Part shown: piece by piece, positions 43,306 through 52,227 of the stretch
Position numbering within the stretch: the first letter of the stretch is position 1
Layout of the letters: each line of letters opens with the position of its first letter
NCBI RefSeq assembly: GCF_004745075.1
Contig: NZ_RHFH01000016.1
Location: forward strand, 1-63,807
DNA length: 63,807 nt
From: Brevibacterium sp. S111
GTDB lineage: Bacteria > Actinomycetota > Actinomycetes > Actinomycetales > Brevibacteriaceae
Reading direction: 5' to 3'
The notes under the pieces: model-generated
The model's database searches: none
The model's input: the letters and a program-made list of their open reading frames with translations, nothing else
Told to the model about the DNA's origin: nothing
Position numbers and translations under genes: made by a program

Positions 43306-44438
43306 GAATCCGCGGCGGCGTCGGCCTCGGCGTACAGGTCGAGCAGCGTAGCGGAGATCGCGGCGCCGTTGCTGACGTCGATGACCCGCTTCTTCGCGGC
43401 TACGGCGGAGGTGCCGCGTCCGGCCGGGTCGTCGAGAAGATGATTGATCTCACGCAGCAGACCGTCCGTGTCGTCGGCGTCGACGCTCTTCGCGGCCTCT
43501 CCCCAGATGCCGGCGCGGCGTTCGCTGCCGATGAACACGGCAGGCTTCGACAGCTGCATGAGGTCTTCGTGGGACAGACCGGTCATCGTCTCGCTGGCGA
43601 TGACGACATCGGCGGCCGCGGCCACATCGACGAGGTCGCCGGCAGGGGCGACGATGACGCCGCGGTCGGAGAATTCGCGGGACACCGTCGACCGGTCCTT
43701 GCCGGTGCCGGTGAGGACGAAGACGACGTTGCGGTCGGGGCGTCGGCTGTTGATCTGGACGGCGGCGTCGAGCACGGTCGCCAGCGCCGTGTGATCGCGC
43801 AGGGCGATGGGGCTGGCGACCACCCAGGTGCCTTCCTTGACTCCGAGTTCGCGTCGGACATCGGCGCGCGGGGTGCGCACCGTGAGATCGACGTCGATGT
43901 CCGGGTGGACGAGCTCGGCGCGTTCGACGATCGGGACCCGCCCGCTGTAGTAGTCGACGACAGGTTCGGTCGTGCCGAGGACGGCGGTGGCGGTGCGGCC
44001 GACGATCTCGGCGCCGGTCTTCTCGATGACGTTCGCGGAGTCGAAGGACTCGATCGTGGCGACGACTTTCGGATGCAGGCGGGCGGGCAGGCCGGTGAAG
44101 GCGAGCCCGGCGAGCGTCGCCGCGTGCAGTCCGTGCGCGTGGACGATGTCCACGTGCTGGTAGTACTTGTGCAGGGTGAAGGCGGTGTTCGGGTCGGCCA
44201 TGGAGAAGCGTCGGCGCGCCGCGAGTTCGATCTCGCGGAATTCGTCGGCCAGCTCCTCGGGAACTCCGAAGGTGCCCAGCAGCGACCGGTGTGCGGCGAC
44301 GGCGACTTTGAAGCCCGCACGGAGGTGACCGAGCACGGCGAGCTTCGCCACTTCGACGACTGGGCCGGTGGTCTCGGCGAGCACGTGCAGAATCCTCGTG
44401 TCTGCGCTCAGTGGGTTGACCTCGCCGGATTCGCTCAT
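43302..44438 (-). CDS. glycosyltransferase (GT4-like)
   Basis: A 378-residue GT-B-fold protein. [28 protein letters not shown] resembles the N-terminal acceptor domain; [17 protein letters not shown] is the typical GT4 midpoint. C-terminally GRAG-like text ([29 protein letters not shown]) stands where the EX7E motif is found in family 4, though the motif is weak. It overlaps pyrG by 4 bases (GTGA) and follows a second glycosyltransferase after 33 bases. Sugar donor and acceptor are unknown. Confidence 0.75.
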   Translation of the reverse strand: MSESGEVNPLSADTRILHVLAETTGPVVEVAKLAVLGHLRAGFKVAVAAHRSLLGTFGVPEELADEFREIELAARRRFSMADPNTAFTLHKYYQHVDIVHAHGLHAATLAGLAFTGLPARLHPKVVATIESFDSANVIEKTGAEIVGRTATAVLGTTEPVVDYYSGRVPIVERAELVHPDIDVDLTVRTPRADVRRELGVKEGTWVVASPIALRDHTALATVLDAAVQINSRRPDRNVVFVLTGTGKDRSTVSREFSDRGVIVAPAGDLVDVAAAADVVIASETMTGLSHEDLMQLSKPAVFIGSERRAGIWGEAAKSVDADDTDGLLREINHLLDDPAGRGTSAVAAKKRVIDVSNGAAISATLLDLYAEADAAADS

Positions 44439-44471
44439 TTCCTCATCCTCTACTTTCGATCGACGCTGCTT

Positions 44472-45695
44472 CTAGCCTACCTGGGCAGACACGAGTTCCG
44501 TGTATATGCCTGCGAGTTCTTCGGCGACTTCCCTTTCACCGGGAAGCTCGGCTCCGCGGGCTCGTGCCCGTGCCCCGAGCTCGGCGCATCGGGCGGGGTC
44601 TCCGGCGAGTTCGGCGACGGCGGCGGCGAAGGCCCGATCATCGTCATCGGGGACAAGGACACCTGCGTCGCCGACGAGTTCGGTGCTGCCGCCGGTTGCG
44701 GTCGCCACGATCGCCTTGCCGGAGATGAGCGCTTCCTGGAGCACGAGCGCGCGGGCCTCCCACACGCTCGTGAGCACGTAGATGTCCGCGGCTGCGGCGA
44801 GTTCGGCGACGTCGCTGCGTGCGCCGAGGAAATGCAGAGGGGGAATCGCCGAGGCGGCGCTGAGCTCAGCGTACTGTGCCCGGACTTCGCGGAGCACCGT
44901 TTCGTCGGCGGCGCCGGCGATGAGCACGACGAGGGCCGGATCGCCCGCGTCCTGTTTCGTGCGCGAGGCGTCCTGTCCCGTGCGTGCCGCGTCCGCTGTC
45001 CGGGTCGGGTTCGTGCTGCCCGTCGTGTCGCCGAGGCGGCCGAGCCCGCGCACGAGCATCGGGTAGTTCTTCTGCGGTGCGACCCTGCCCACGGCGAGGA
45101 CGATGACCGCGCCCTCGTCGAAGCCGTAGGTGCTTGCCAGCTGGGCGCGGGTGGCGGCGGCCGCCTCGGCGCTCACCGGTGTCACCTCGGGTGCGGCGGC
45201 GGGCACGAACCGGGCATCGCGGGCACCGAGTTCCTGGGCGCGTTCGACGAGGTCGGTGCTGGCACCGAGAACGAGGTCGGCGCCGCGGGCGAGCATCGTC
45301 TCCACGCGGGTTTCGACCTTCCCGCGCAGTCCCTGGCCGCTGGCCCGATTGTGGAGGCTGAGGACGAATCGGGGACGGGAGCGCAGGGTACGCAGCGTCA
45401 GCTGGGTGATGAGTCCGGCGCGGAACCCGTGGGCGTGGACGATCTGCGCGTCGAAGCTGCGCAGCAGACCGCGCTGCCGCCGGATCAGGGCGGCGTCGGC
45501 GGGTCCGATTCCGGTGCCGAGTTCGAGCACGGCGAAGCGGACTCCCGGCAGCAGGGAGAAGCCGAAGTGCTCATCGGTCGCGGCGGGGCCGATGACGCCG
45601 ATCTCATGACCGGCCGCACCGAGGTCGCGGGCCAGTGCCTTGACGTGAGTGCCGACTCCCCCGGTGGAGGTGCCGATGACGAAGACGATCCTCAT
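44472..45695 (-). CDS. family 4 glycosyltransferase
   Basis: A 407-residue glycosyltransferase. The N-terminus reads RIVFVIGTSTGGVGTHVKALARDLGAAGHEIGVIGP, typical of GT4 acceptor domains. GRVAPQKNYPMLVRGLGRL is the donor-domain motif, and SVWEARALVLQEALISGKAIVATATGGSTELVGDAG contains the EX7E nucleotide-sugar site. A Thr/Ala/Asp/Gln insert lies near 240-260. The start overlaps the MurJ-like stop (ATGA). An open frame continues upstream to 47480, but it is a shadow of the MurJ-like gene. Confidence 0.88.
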   Translation of the reverse strand: MRIVFVIGTSTGGVGTHVKALARDLGAAGHEIGVIGPAATDEHFGFSLLPGVRFAVLELGTGIGPADAALIRRQRGLLRSFDAQIVHAHGFRAGLITQLTLRTLRSRPRFVLSLHNRASGQGLRGKVETRVETMLARGADLVLGASTDLVERAQELGARDARFVPAAAPEVTPVSAEAAAATRAQLASTYGFDEGAVIVLAVGRVAPQKNYPMLVRGLGRLGDTTGSTNPTRTADAARTGQDASRTKQDAGDPALVVLIAGAADETVLREVRAQYAELSAASAIPPLHFLGARSDVAELAAAADIYVLTSVWEARALVLQEALISGKAIVATATGGSTELVGDAGVLVPDDDDRAFAAAVAELAGDPARCAELGARARARGAELPGEREVAEELAGIYTELVSAQVG

Positions 45696-47401
45696 GATTC
45701 TTCCTCCCTGTCCGTTCCAGTGCCCTGCGGTGCCGTCGCTTCGCCGGCGCCCGTGTCCTTCCGGTCGGCGAGCAGTCTGCGCACCTCGCCCAGGAATCCG
45801 CGGTCGATGATGAGCACGATGAGCGCGAAGACCACGCAGCCGAGCAGTGCGGAGACGGTGCCGGCGAGCACGGCCGATCCCGCGGAATTGTCGAGCAGTC
45901 CCCCGAGCCACTGCGAGGTCACGACTCCCGCGGTTCCGGCGACGGCGGCGGCACCGAGGGTGAGCAGTCCGCGGCGGCCGACCAGCGCGAGGCCGGTGGG
46001 GCCGAGGACGCGGCGGATGGACGTGAGCAGGAATCCTCCGGCGACGCTCATGCCCAAGACGTAGCCGCAGCAGATGGCGATGAGCGTCAGCCCCGGATCC
46101 CCGTTCGCATTCGTCACGAGGATGGCCGCGATCATGCCGACGATGACGAGGAGCCACCCGGTCGTCGTCGCCGCAGCCGAATGGCGGGACCGTTCGAGGG
46201 CGTAGAACACGCGGGTGCCCCAGGCGACGAAACACCAGCCGGGAACGGCCAGTGCCATGACCATGATCGCCTGTGCCATCGAGTCGAAGGGCGCCGACGA
46301 GCTCTTCTCCGCGTCGATGGCGATGAAGAAGGTCTGCAGCGGTCCGGCCGCGGAGAGGAGGATGACGGCGCCGAGGCCGCCGATGGCGACGATGAGCGCG
46401 GTCGTCGTCGATGTCACGGCCCGCAGTCGCACCCGGGCTTCGGTACGGTGCGTGTCGGTCGCCTCGGGGTCGGTGGATCGTCCCACCCAGGTGGACAGGG
46501 TCGGGAACATCACGGTCGCCACGGTCACGGCGAGCACCGCATACGGCAGCAGGTAGACGGCGTTGATGTAGCTGAAGAGGACGAACGTGCCTTCTCCGCC
46601 CGAATGGTTCGACAGGGTCAGGGTCGCGAGCACGGCGCCCTGCTGCGCGAGCAGAGCCGACATCCCGGCCCCGGCCAGTCGCAGCGCCCGGTGGGCGACC
46701 CCGGGCGGGAAGGAGAAGGTGGGACGCAGTCTCAGCCCGGTCGAGGCCATCGGCAGCGCCAGAGGCAGGGCGAGGGCGGCCACGCCGATGGTTGTGCCCC
46801 AGCCGAGCCAGCCGAGGTGGGACTGCCAGGTGTCGTCGTTGCCGCCGACCATGCGGTAGGCGATGTAGCTGCCGATGACGACGAGGCTGGACAGCAGCGG
46901 GGCGAACGCCGGCCAGAGGAACTTCCGGTGGGCTTGGAGCACGCCGGTGAGCACGGCGCCGATCCCGTAGAGGACGAGCTGCGGGGCGAACATGAGCAGC
47001 AGCTGCACGGTCGCCTGCACTCCGGTGTCGCTGGTCCGCGCATCGACGAGGACGTTCGCGATGGGCGCGGCGAAGACGGCGAGCAGGATCGACAGCGGCA
47101 GGGTCACCGAGACGGCCCAGGTCAGCAGTCCGGAGGCGATCCGCCCGGCCGTCGCGCGGTCCGATCGGGCCAGCGGGATCGCGAGCAGCGGGATGACGGC
47201 CCCGGCCAGGGCGCCTCCGGCGACGACCTCGAAGAGGATGTTCGGCACCTGGTTGGCGCTCTGGTAGGCGGTGCCGACGGTGCCGGCGCCGACGGTCGCG
47301 GAGAAGACCAACCAGCGGAGGAAACCGACCAGCCGGGTCAGCAGGGTGATGATCGATACGAGCAGCGCCGTGGAGGCGAGGACTCGAACGAGCTTGCTCA
47401 C
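45692..47401 (-). CDS. MurJ-like lipid flippase
   Basis: A 569-residue MVF/MOP-fold integral membrane protein with about 14 hydrophobic segments. TRLVGFLRWLVFSATVGAGT and NQVPNILFEVVAGGALAGAVIPLLA match the MurJ N-terminal signature. MurJ flips lipid II. In canonical MurJ the helix before this begins with Asp in DAF/DAY; here the aligned position appears to be Thr (TAY), which hints at a changed substrate. Actinobacteria usually carry their main MurJ near oriC, so this may be a second copy. Starts GTG, overlapping the MraY-like stop (GTGA). Confidence 0.82.
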   Translation of the reverse strand: MSKLVRVLASTALLVSIITLLTRLVGFLRWLVFSATVGAGTVGTAYQSANQVPNILFEVVAGGALAGAVIPLLAIPLARSDRATAGRIASGLLTWAVSVTLPLSILLAVFAAPIANVLVDARTSDTGVQATVQLLLMFAPQLVLYGIGAVLTGVLQAHRKFLWPAFAPLLSSLVVIGSYIAYRMVGGNDDTWQSHLGWLGWGTTIGVAALALPLALPMASTGLRLRPTFSFPPGVAHRALRLAGAGMSALLAQQGAVLATLTLSNHSGGEGTFVLFSYINAVYLLPYAVLAVTVATVMFPTLSTWVGRSTDPEATDTHRTEARVRLRAVTSTTTALIVAIGGLGAVILLSAAGPLQTFFIAIDAEKSSSAPFDSMAQAIMVMALAVPGWCFVAWGTRVFYALERSRHSAAATTTGWLLVIVGMIAAILVTNANGDPGLTLIAICCGYVLGMSVAGGFLLTSIRRVLGPTGLALVGRRGLLTLGAAAVAGTAGVVTSQWLGGLLDNSAGSAVLAGTVSALLGCVVFALIVLIIDRGFLGEVRRLLADRKDTGAGEATAPQGTGTDREEES

Positions 47402-48303
47402 ACGCCCTCGCGGCCGAAGGCGTCGATCTCCCGCAGTCCGGGGGTGGACTCGATGACGGAGGTGAACGACACCTTCTCACTTGCCAGGGTGAGTCCGGCG
47501 AGGACGGCGAGGACGAGACGGCGGCGTCCCGGGCTCGCGGTTTCGGCGAGGATCACGCCGATGGCCGCGCCCAGCGCGTTCGCGCCGGTGTCCCCGAGCA
47601 TGACCTCACCGGCCAAGTCTTCGGGCCAGGCCGCTGCCGTGGCGCCGGCGATCGCGGCCGACGGCGACCAGGACACGCGACGTTCGTGGTCGGTCAGCGC
47701 CAGGGTGAGCGCCCCTGTCTTGAGTGCGCGACCGGGTCGGAGGTCGAGGAGGTTGAACAGGTTCGCCGATCCGGCGATGACGCCCCCGGTGACGACGATG
47801 TCCGCGGCAGCGGCGTACCAGGCGCGGTCGTTCTTCCGAGCACCGAGTCCGGTGCCGAGGGCGGATCCGAGGCTGTCTGCGAGTCCGCGGGCCCCGGGCC
47901 GAGGTGCCCCGCTGCGCAGGATCGTCGCGGCCGCGATCGCGGCGAGCGGAATTCCGGTGATCTTGAGCGCTCCGGTCGTGATCTCGCCGCGGGCGAGTGC
48001 GCTCAGGTGTCCGCGCAGTCCCTTGGAAGATCCGGATTCGCAGAAGTCGTCGACGGCGCCGAGGCCGCCCGCCGCGGCCGTGGCCAGCAGGGTCGCGGCT
48101 CGCTGCCGGGGGTCTTCGATGAGCAGTCCGCCGGCGAGCAGTCCAGCGGTGACGGCGGGGCCTTCGATGAGCGAGACCTCGCGGCCGGCGTGGTTGGTGC
48201 GCACCACGTCCCGCTGGGTGCGCAGCCGAGACCTGAGCACGGCCTTCGTCGCCGCGTATCCGGCGAGTCCGGCGACGGCGGTGCTGACGATGGAGCGGAT
48301 CAT
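47398..48303 (-). CDS. MraY/WecA-like phosphoglycosyl transferase
   Basis: A 301-residue membrane protein with motifs of the polyisoprenyl-phosphate sugar-1-phosphate transferase family: an N-terminal NHAGREVSLIEGP, GAVDDF (the DD pair) followed by SKGLRGHLSALARG, ANLFNLLDLRPGRALKTG at the NxxNxxDG position, and LGDTGANALGAAIG matching the catalytic-Asp loop. The C-terminal HIHH/HHH motif of WecA and MraY is not visible, and the protein is shorter than MraY (about 360). It probably loads a sugar phosphate onto undecaprenyl phosphate, but the divergence is large. Starts ATG, overlapping the SteB stop. Confidence 0.7.
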   Translation of the reverse strand: MIRSIVSTAVAGLAGYAATKAVLRSRLRTQRDVVRTNHAGREVSLIEGPAVTAGLLAGGLLIEDPRQRAATLLATAAAGGLGAVDDFCESGSSKGLRGHLSALARGEITTGALKITGIPLAAIAAATILRSGAPRPGARGLADSLGSALGTGLGARKNDRAWYAAAADIVVTGGVIAGSANLFNLLDLRPGRALKTGALTLALTDHERRVSWSPSAAIAGATAAAWPEDLAGEVMLGDTGANALGAAIGVILAETASPGRRRLVLAVLAGLTLASEKVSFTSVIESTPGLREIDAFGREGV

Positions 48304-49277
48304 TTCGCCTCTTCCTTCTTCGTCTCGTCCGTCTTCGCGGGCAGGATCCCTTCCGCGTCTTCGGCGAATCCGTAGTGTCCGTGGGTGCCGGCTTCACCGG
48401 CGGCCAGCGCCCGAACGGCGATGACGGGGCCGGCGCCGAGGCCGAGTCCGTCGACGGTGCTGGCCCGCGACTTCTCGGTCCGCAGCACGTTGACGAGTCC
48501 GTTCTGGGATGATCCGGCGTCGCCGGCGACGACGACCGAGGTGGCTTCGGCGGTGAGTGCGGTGACGAAGTCGGTCACCAGGGTGCGGGTGGCCTTGTCA
48601 TCGGTGGCTTGCGGGCTCGGCTTCGTCTCCTCGGCCAGAGTCGAATTCTCATCGTCGACGACGATGAACAGCGAGGTCGTCTTGTGATCGGTGTCGGTGC
48701 GCAGACGGTCGGCGTCGACGAAGGCGTCGTAGAGCTGCGAGGACTTCTTCTCCGCGGCGTCGCGGTCGGCGGGATCTTCGAGCATCGAGGCATCTCCGGT
48801 GAGCGCGATGACCAGTGCCGCGCGGATCGCCGTCGAATCGTCCTTCGGCAGCTTCGGCACGATCTTGCGCAGCTGTTCGAGGAACGCAGAGGAGTCCTCG
48901 AGACTGAGCGTGGTCGGGACGAAGGAGACGTCGCCGGCGATCGTGCCGTCGGCTTCCTTGACCCTGTTGCTCACCTCTTCGACCTGCTCGGGGTCGGCCT
49001 CGGGTCCGGCGATGATGCTCACATCCTGGCCCTTGAGGGTGCCTTTGATGAGTTCGGGAGCCGCTGCGGTGACGAAATCGTTCTGTTTGTCGATGTTGCC
49101 CTTGGCCGCATCGAGGTTCGCTCGCAGAGTGTCTCGGTCGCTGCGCAGCGCGTCGACCTGGCTCTGCAGGGATTCCCCGATCGGTTCCTTGAGCGGCCCC
49201 GCGCCGAGGACGATGCCCACGGCGAGCGCGAGGAACACCGAGACGAGGGAGACGAGGTGGTAGCGGAAATCAATCAC
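48300..49277 (-). CDS. steB: SteB / MctB-like protein (copper-transporter annotation family)
   Basis: A 325-residue protein with one N-terminal membrane helix (YHLVSLVSVFLALAVGIVLGAGPL, 6-29), a coiled-coil stretch (LQSQVDALRSDRDTLRANLDAAKGN) and an extracytoplasmic domain. Orthologues are M. tuberculosis MctB (Rv1698) and C. glutamicum SteB. SteA and SteB support activation of a peptidoglycan hydrolase in daughter-cell separation; the copper label derives from MctB. Starts GTG, overlapping the steA stop by 8 bases. Confidence 0.88.
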   Translation of the reverse strand: MIDFRYHLVSLVSVFLALAVGIVLGAGPLKEPIGESLQSQVDALRSDRDTLRANLDAAKGNIDKQNDFVTAAAPELIKGTLKGQDVSIIAGPEADPEQVEEVSNRVKEADGTIAGDVSFVPTTLSLEDSSAFLEQLRKIVPKLPKDDSTAIRAALVIALTGDASMLEDPADRDAAEKKSSQLYDAFVDADRLRTDTDHKTTSLFIVVDDENSTLAEETKPSPQATDDKATRTLVTDFVTALTAEATSVVVAGDAGSSQNGLVNVLRTEKSRASTVDGLGLGAGPVIAVRALAAGEAGTHGHYGFAEDAEGILPAKTDETKKEEAK

Positions 49278-50508
49278 GGGTCAGTCCTTGGATGAAGCCG
49301 GCGGATTCTGTCGAGGCCGCGGGGTCCCCGCCGAAGAGGGAGCCGATCCAGCCGAAGAGGCCGTCGAGTTGGGCGCCGATGAGGCCGAGGAAGGTCTGCC
49401 CGGCCGAGGTTGCGGTCATCGCCACGCCGAGGGCGACGAGTCCGGCGATGATGAGCACGGCCAGCTGCAGGCTGGAGATGCGCTGCCGGTAGAGGAGGGA
49501 GACTCCCTTGGCGTCGATGAGCTTCGATCCCACTCGCAGGCGGGTGATGAACGTCGAGGCCATGCCCTTGCGGCCTTTGTCGAGGAACTCCATGACGGTG
49601 TCGTGGGTGCCCACGGCGACGATGAGTTCGGCGCCTTTGTCATCGGCGAGCAGCATCGCGATGTCTTCGCTCGTGCCGGAGGCGGCGAAGGCCACACATT
49701 CGACGCCGAGTGATTCGACGCGTTCGGTGCCCGGCGCGTTGCCGTCACGGTAGGCGTGGACGACGATCTCGGCTCCGGAGGTCAGCGCGGTGTCGGACAC
49801 GGAGTCCATGTCGCCGACGATCATGTCGGGGCGGTAACCGGCTTCGATGATCGCATCGGCACCGCCGTCGACGCCGACGAGCAGCGGCCGGTATTCGCGG
49901 ATGTAGGAGGACAGCATCGCCAGGTCCTCCTTGTAGTGGTATCCGCGGACGACGATGAGCACATGTCGGTCGGTGAACTGCGTCTTCACTTCGGGCACGA
50001 CGAGTTCGGCCGAGAGCAGGTCGGAGTCCTTGCGGATGTATTCGATCGTGTTGTCGATGAAGTCCACGAGCACGGAGTTCATTCCGGCTTCGGCCATGTG
50101 CATGTCGTCGGCGATCGTCTCGTGCGTCTGCAGAACTCCGGTGGCCACCTCGGTGTCGCCTGCAAAGACGGTGCCGCCCTCGGTGGAGATCTCGGCGTTC
50201 TCGTCGACTGCGTCGAAGATCTCTGCTCCGGTGGCGTCGATGAGGGGGATGCCGGCGTCGACGATGATGCCCGGGCCGAGGTTCGGATACCGGCCGGAGA
50301 TCGATTTGTCGGCGTTGATCACCGCGGCCGGTCGGCAGGCGACGAGGGCCTCGGCGGAGATCCGGTCGATGTCGGAGTGTTTGATGACCGCGATATCGCC
50401 TGCTTCGAGGCGTTTGGTGAGGTCTTTCGTGCGTCGGTCCAGGCGGGCAGGGGCGGGACCGGACCGGGTCGGTGCGGCGGGAACGTCGCGATGTCTACGC
50501 ACTCTCAT
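49270..50508 (-). CDS. steA: cytokinetic ring protein SteA
   Basis: A 412-residue protein. The first 350 residues are cytoplasmic, with a thiamin-pyrophosphokinase-like catalytic fold (PLLVGVDGGADAIIEAGYRPDMIVGDMDSVSD). One C-terminal membrane helix lies near 350-372 (LQLAVLIIAGLVALGVAMT). Orthologues: Rv1697 and C. glutamicum SteA. It acts with SteB, encoded next, at the division site. Start ATG at 50508, GTCC-rich leader; separated by 15 bases from recN. Confidence 0.9.
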   Translation of the reverse strand: MRVRRHRDVPAAPTRSGPAPARLDRRTKDLTKRLEAGDIAVIKHSDIDRISAEALVACRPAAVINADKSISGRYPNLGPGIIVDAGIPLIDATGAEIFDAVDENAEISTEGGTVFAGDTEVATGVLQTHETIADDMHMAEAGMNSVLVDFIDNTIEYIRKDSDLLSAELVVPEVKTQFTDRHVLIVVRGYHYKEDLAMLSSYIREYRPLLVGVDGGADAIIEAGYRPDMIVGDMDSVSDTALTSGAEIVVHAYRDGNAPGTERVESLGVECVAFAASGTSEDIAMLLADDKGAELIVAVGTHDTVMEFLDKGRKGMASTFITRLRVGSKLIDAKGVSLLYRQRISSLQLAVLIIAGLVALGVAMTATSAGQTFLGLIGAQLDGLFGWIGSLFGGDPAASTESAGFIQGLTRD

Positions 50509-50523
50509 GGTCCGGCCATTGTC

Positions 50524-52227
50524 TCATGTGGTCCTCGCACCGGCGTCCTTGACCTGCCGCGCATTGTCGAGGAGTTCGGCCGCATGGGCCTTCGCCGAGT
50601 CGGAGTCGTCCATTCCGGCCAGCATGCGGGAGAGTTCGACGACGCGGTCTTCGTCGCTGAGTTCCTGCACGCCCGAGCGCACGGTCTCGGCGTCATCGTC
50701 TTTGACGATGGTCACGTGCGTGTCGGCCCACGCCGCGACCTGCGGCAGGTGGGTGACGACGATGACCTGGGCGTTTCGGGCGAGCTTCGCCAGTCTGCGG
50801 CCGATCTCCACGGCCGCCTTGCCGCCGACGCCGGCATCGACTTCGTCGAAGACGTAGGTGGGAATGGATTCGCTGGCCGCGCGGACGACTTCGATGGCGA
50901 GCATGACGCGGGAGAGTTCACCGCCGGAGGCGATCTTGCCGATGTCGTCGGGGGTCGAGGATGCGTGCGCGGCGAAGGTCAGCCGCACCTCGTCGGCACC
51001 GTGGCTGGTCGGTTCCCGGGGCGTGAGCTCGAAGTCGACGCTCGCCTTCGGCATCGACAGTGCCGCGAGCTCTTCGCTCACGGCCTGGGAGAATTCCTGC
51101 GCGGTGGCGGTGCGGATCTCAGACAGCGCCGCGGCGGCTTCTTCCATCTCGGTCCGCGCTTGGTCGAGTTCGGCGTCGAGGCCGTCGAGGTCGCGGTCTT
51201 CGGTTTCGAGTTCGGTGAGTTCGGCCGCGGACCGGGTTTCGAAGTCGAGGACTTCGGCCACGTTCTGGCCGTAGGGGGCCAGGGTGCCGAGTTCGGCGCG
51301 GCGGGCTTCGGTCTCTTCCAGTGAGGTCTCGCCGAGTTCGTCGAAGCCTGAGAGGTAGGAGGACAGTTCCGCGGCGGAGTCCGACAGGCGCAGCACCGCG
51401 TCGCCGAGGGCTTCGCGGATCGTGGTCAGTTCTCGGTCGGAGGATTCGACGTCGCTGATCGCGGCGATGGCCTGATGGACGAGGTCGACGGCGGCTCCGG
51501 CGTCGTCGGCTTCGGAGCCGAGCAGCAGGTCGTGGGCAGCGCCGACGGCGCGGGTGATCTCGGCTGCGGCGCCGAGCTTCGCGGCCTGGGCGGTCAGCGT
51601 CTCATCCTCGCCGGGTTCGGGGCGCACGGCGTCGATGGCTTCGAGGCAGCCGCGCAGCCACAGGATGCGTTCGCGGCGGGCCGCGGTGGAGTCTTTGATC
51701 CGCAAGACCCGGGCTTCGGTCTCTTTCCAGGACTCGAACGCGGCACGGTAGCGGGCGGCCACCTCGGCGAGTCTCTGCCCTCCGGCGGCGTCGAGGAGCT
51801 GTCTCTGCTGGGCGGTGCCTTTGAGTCGCAGCTGTTCGGATTGGCCGTGGAGGGTGATGAGGTCGGAGGAGATGTCGGTGAGCACGGAGATCGGCACGGT
51901 GCGTCCGCCCGCGGTGGCCCGGGCGCGGCCCTTGAGCGCGACGGTGCGGGAGATGATCGCTTCGTCCTCGGCGCTGCCGCCGGCTTCTTCGATGCGCTCA
52001 CGCACGGTCTCGGCGACATCGGTGAAGATGCCTTCGACTTCGGCTTTCTCCGCGCCCTTGCGGACGACTCCGGAGCCGACCTTGCGGCCCATGAGCAGGG
52101 ACAGGGCGGAGACGAACATCGTCTTGCCGGCGCCGGTCTCACCGGTGACGACGGTGAAGCCGGTGTCGAGTTCGACCTCGGCTTCGGCGATCACGCCGAG
52201 GTGGGAGATGCGCAGTTCGGAGATCAA
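50524..52227 (-). CDS. recN: DNA repair protein RecN
   Basis: A 567-residue SMC-like ATPase for double-strand-break repair. Walker A GETGAGKT near 31-38; signature IASGGELSRVMLAIE near 455; Walker B TYVFDEVDAGVGGKAA. The coiled-coil arms occupy the Glu/Ala-rich middle. The start is a TTG at 52227, one base past the nadK stop, with AAGGAGG at five-base spacing. Confidence 0.96.
   Translation of the reverse strand: MISELRISHLGVIAEAEVELDTGFTVVTGETGAGKTMFVSALSLLMGRKVGSGVVRKGAEKAEVEGIFTDVAETVRERIEEAGGSAEDEAIISRTVALKGRARATAGGRTVPISVLTDISSDLITLHGQSEQLRLKGTAQQRQLLDAAGGQRLAEVAARYRAAFESWKETEARVLRIKDSTAARRERILWLRGCLEAIDAVRPEPGEDETLTAQAAKLGAAAEITRAVGAAHDLLLGSEADDAGAAVDLVHQAIAAISDVESSDRELTTIREALGDAVLRLSDSAAELSSYLSGFDELGETSLEETEARRAELGTLAPYGQNVAEVLDFETRSAAELTELETEDRDLDGLDAELDQARTEMEEAAAALSEIRTATAQEFSQAVSEELAALSMPKASVDFELTPREPTSHGADEVRLTFAAHASSTPDDIGKIASGGELSRVMLAIEVVRAASESIPTYVFDEVDAGVGGKAAVEIGRRLAKLARNAQVIVVTHLPQVAAWADTHVTIVKDDDAETVRSGVQELSDEDRVVELSRMLAGMDDSDSAKAHAAELLDNARQVKDAGARTT

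Noticed and set aside
43236..46064. A 942-codon plus-strand open frame
   Set aside because: Antisense to the two glycosyltransferases and the MurJ-like gene; no domain motif and shadow-type composition.
45696..47480. Long open frame continuing upstream of the GT4 gene for about 595 codons
   Set aside because: It is antisense-free but out of frame with the MurJ-like gene on the same strand, has Arg/Pro/His-rich shadow composition, and the true enzyme clearly begins at 45695 with RIVFVIGTSTGGVG.
48300..49277. Copper transport role for the SteB-like gene
   Set aside because: The family label comes from MctB. Here linkage to steA and wall genes favours the cell-separation role, and I see no copper-binding Cys or Met cluster.
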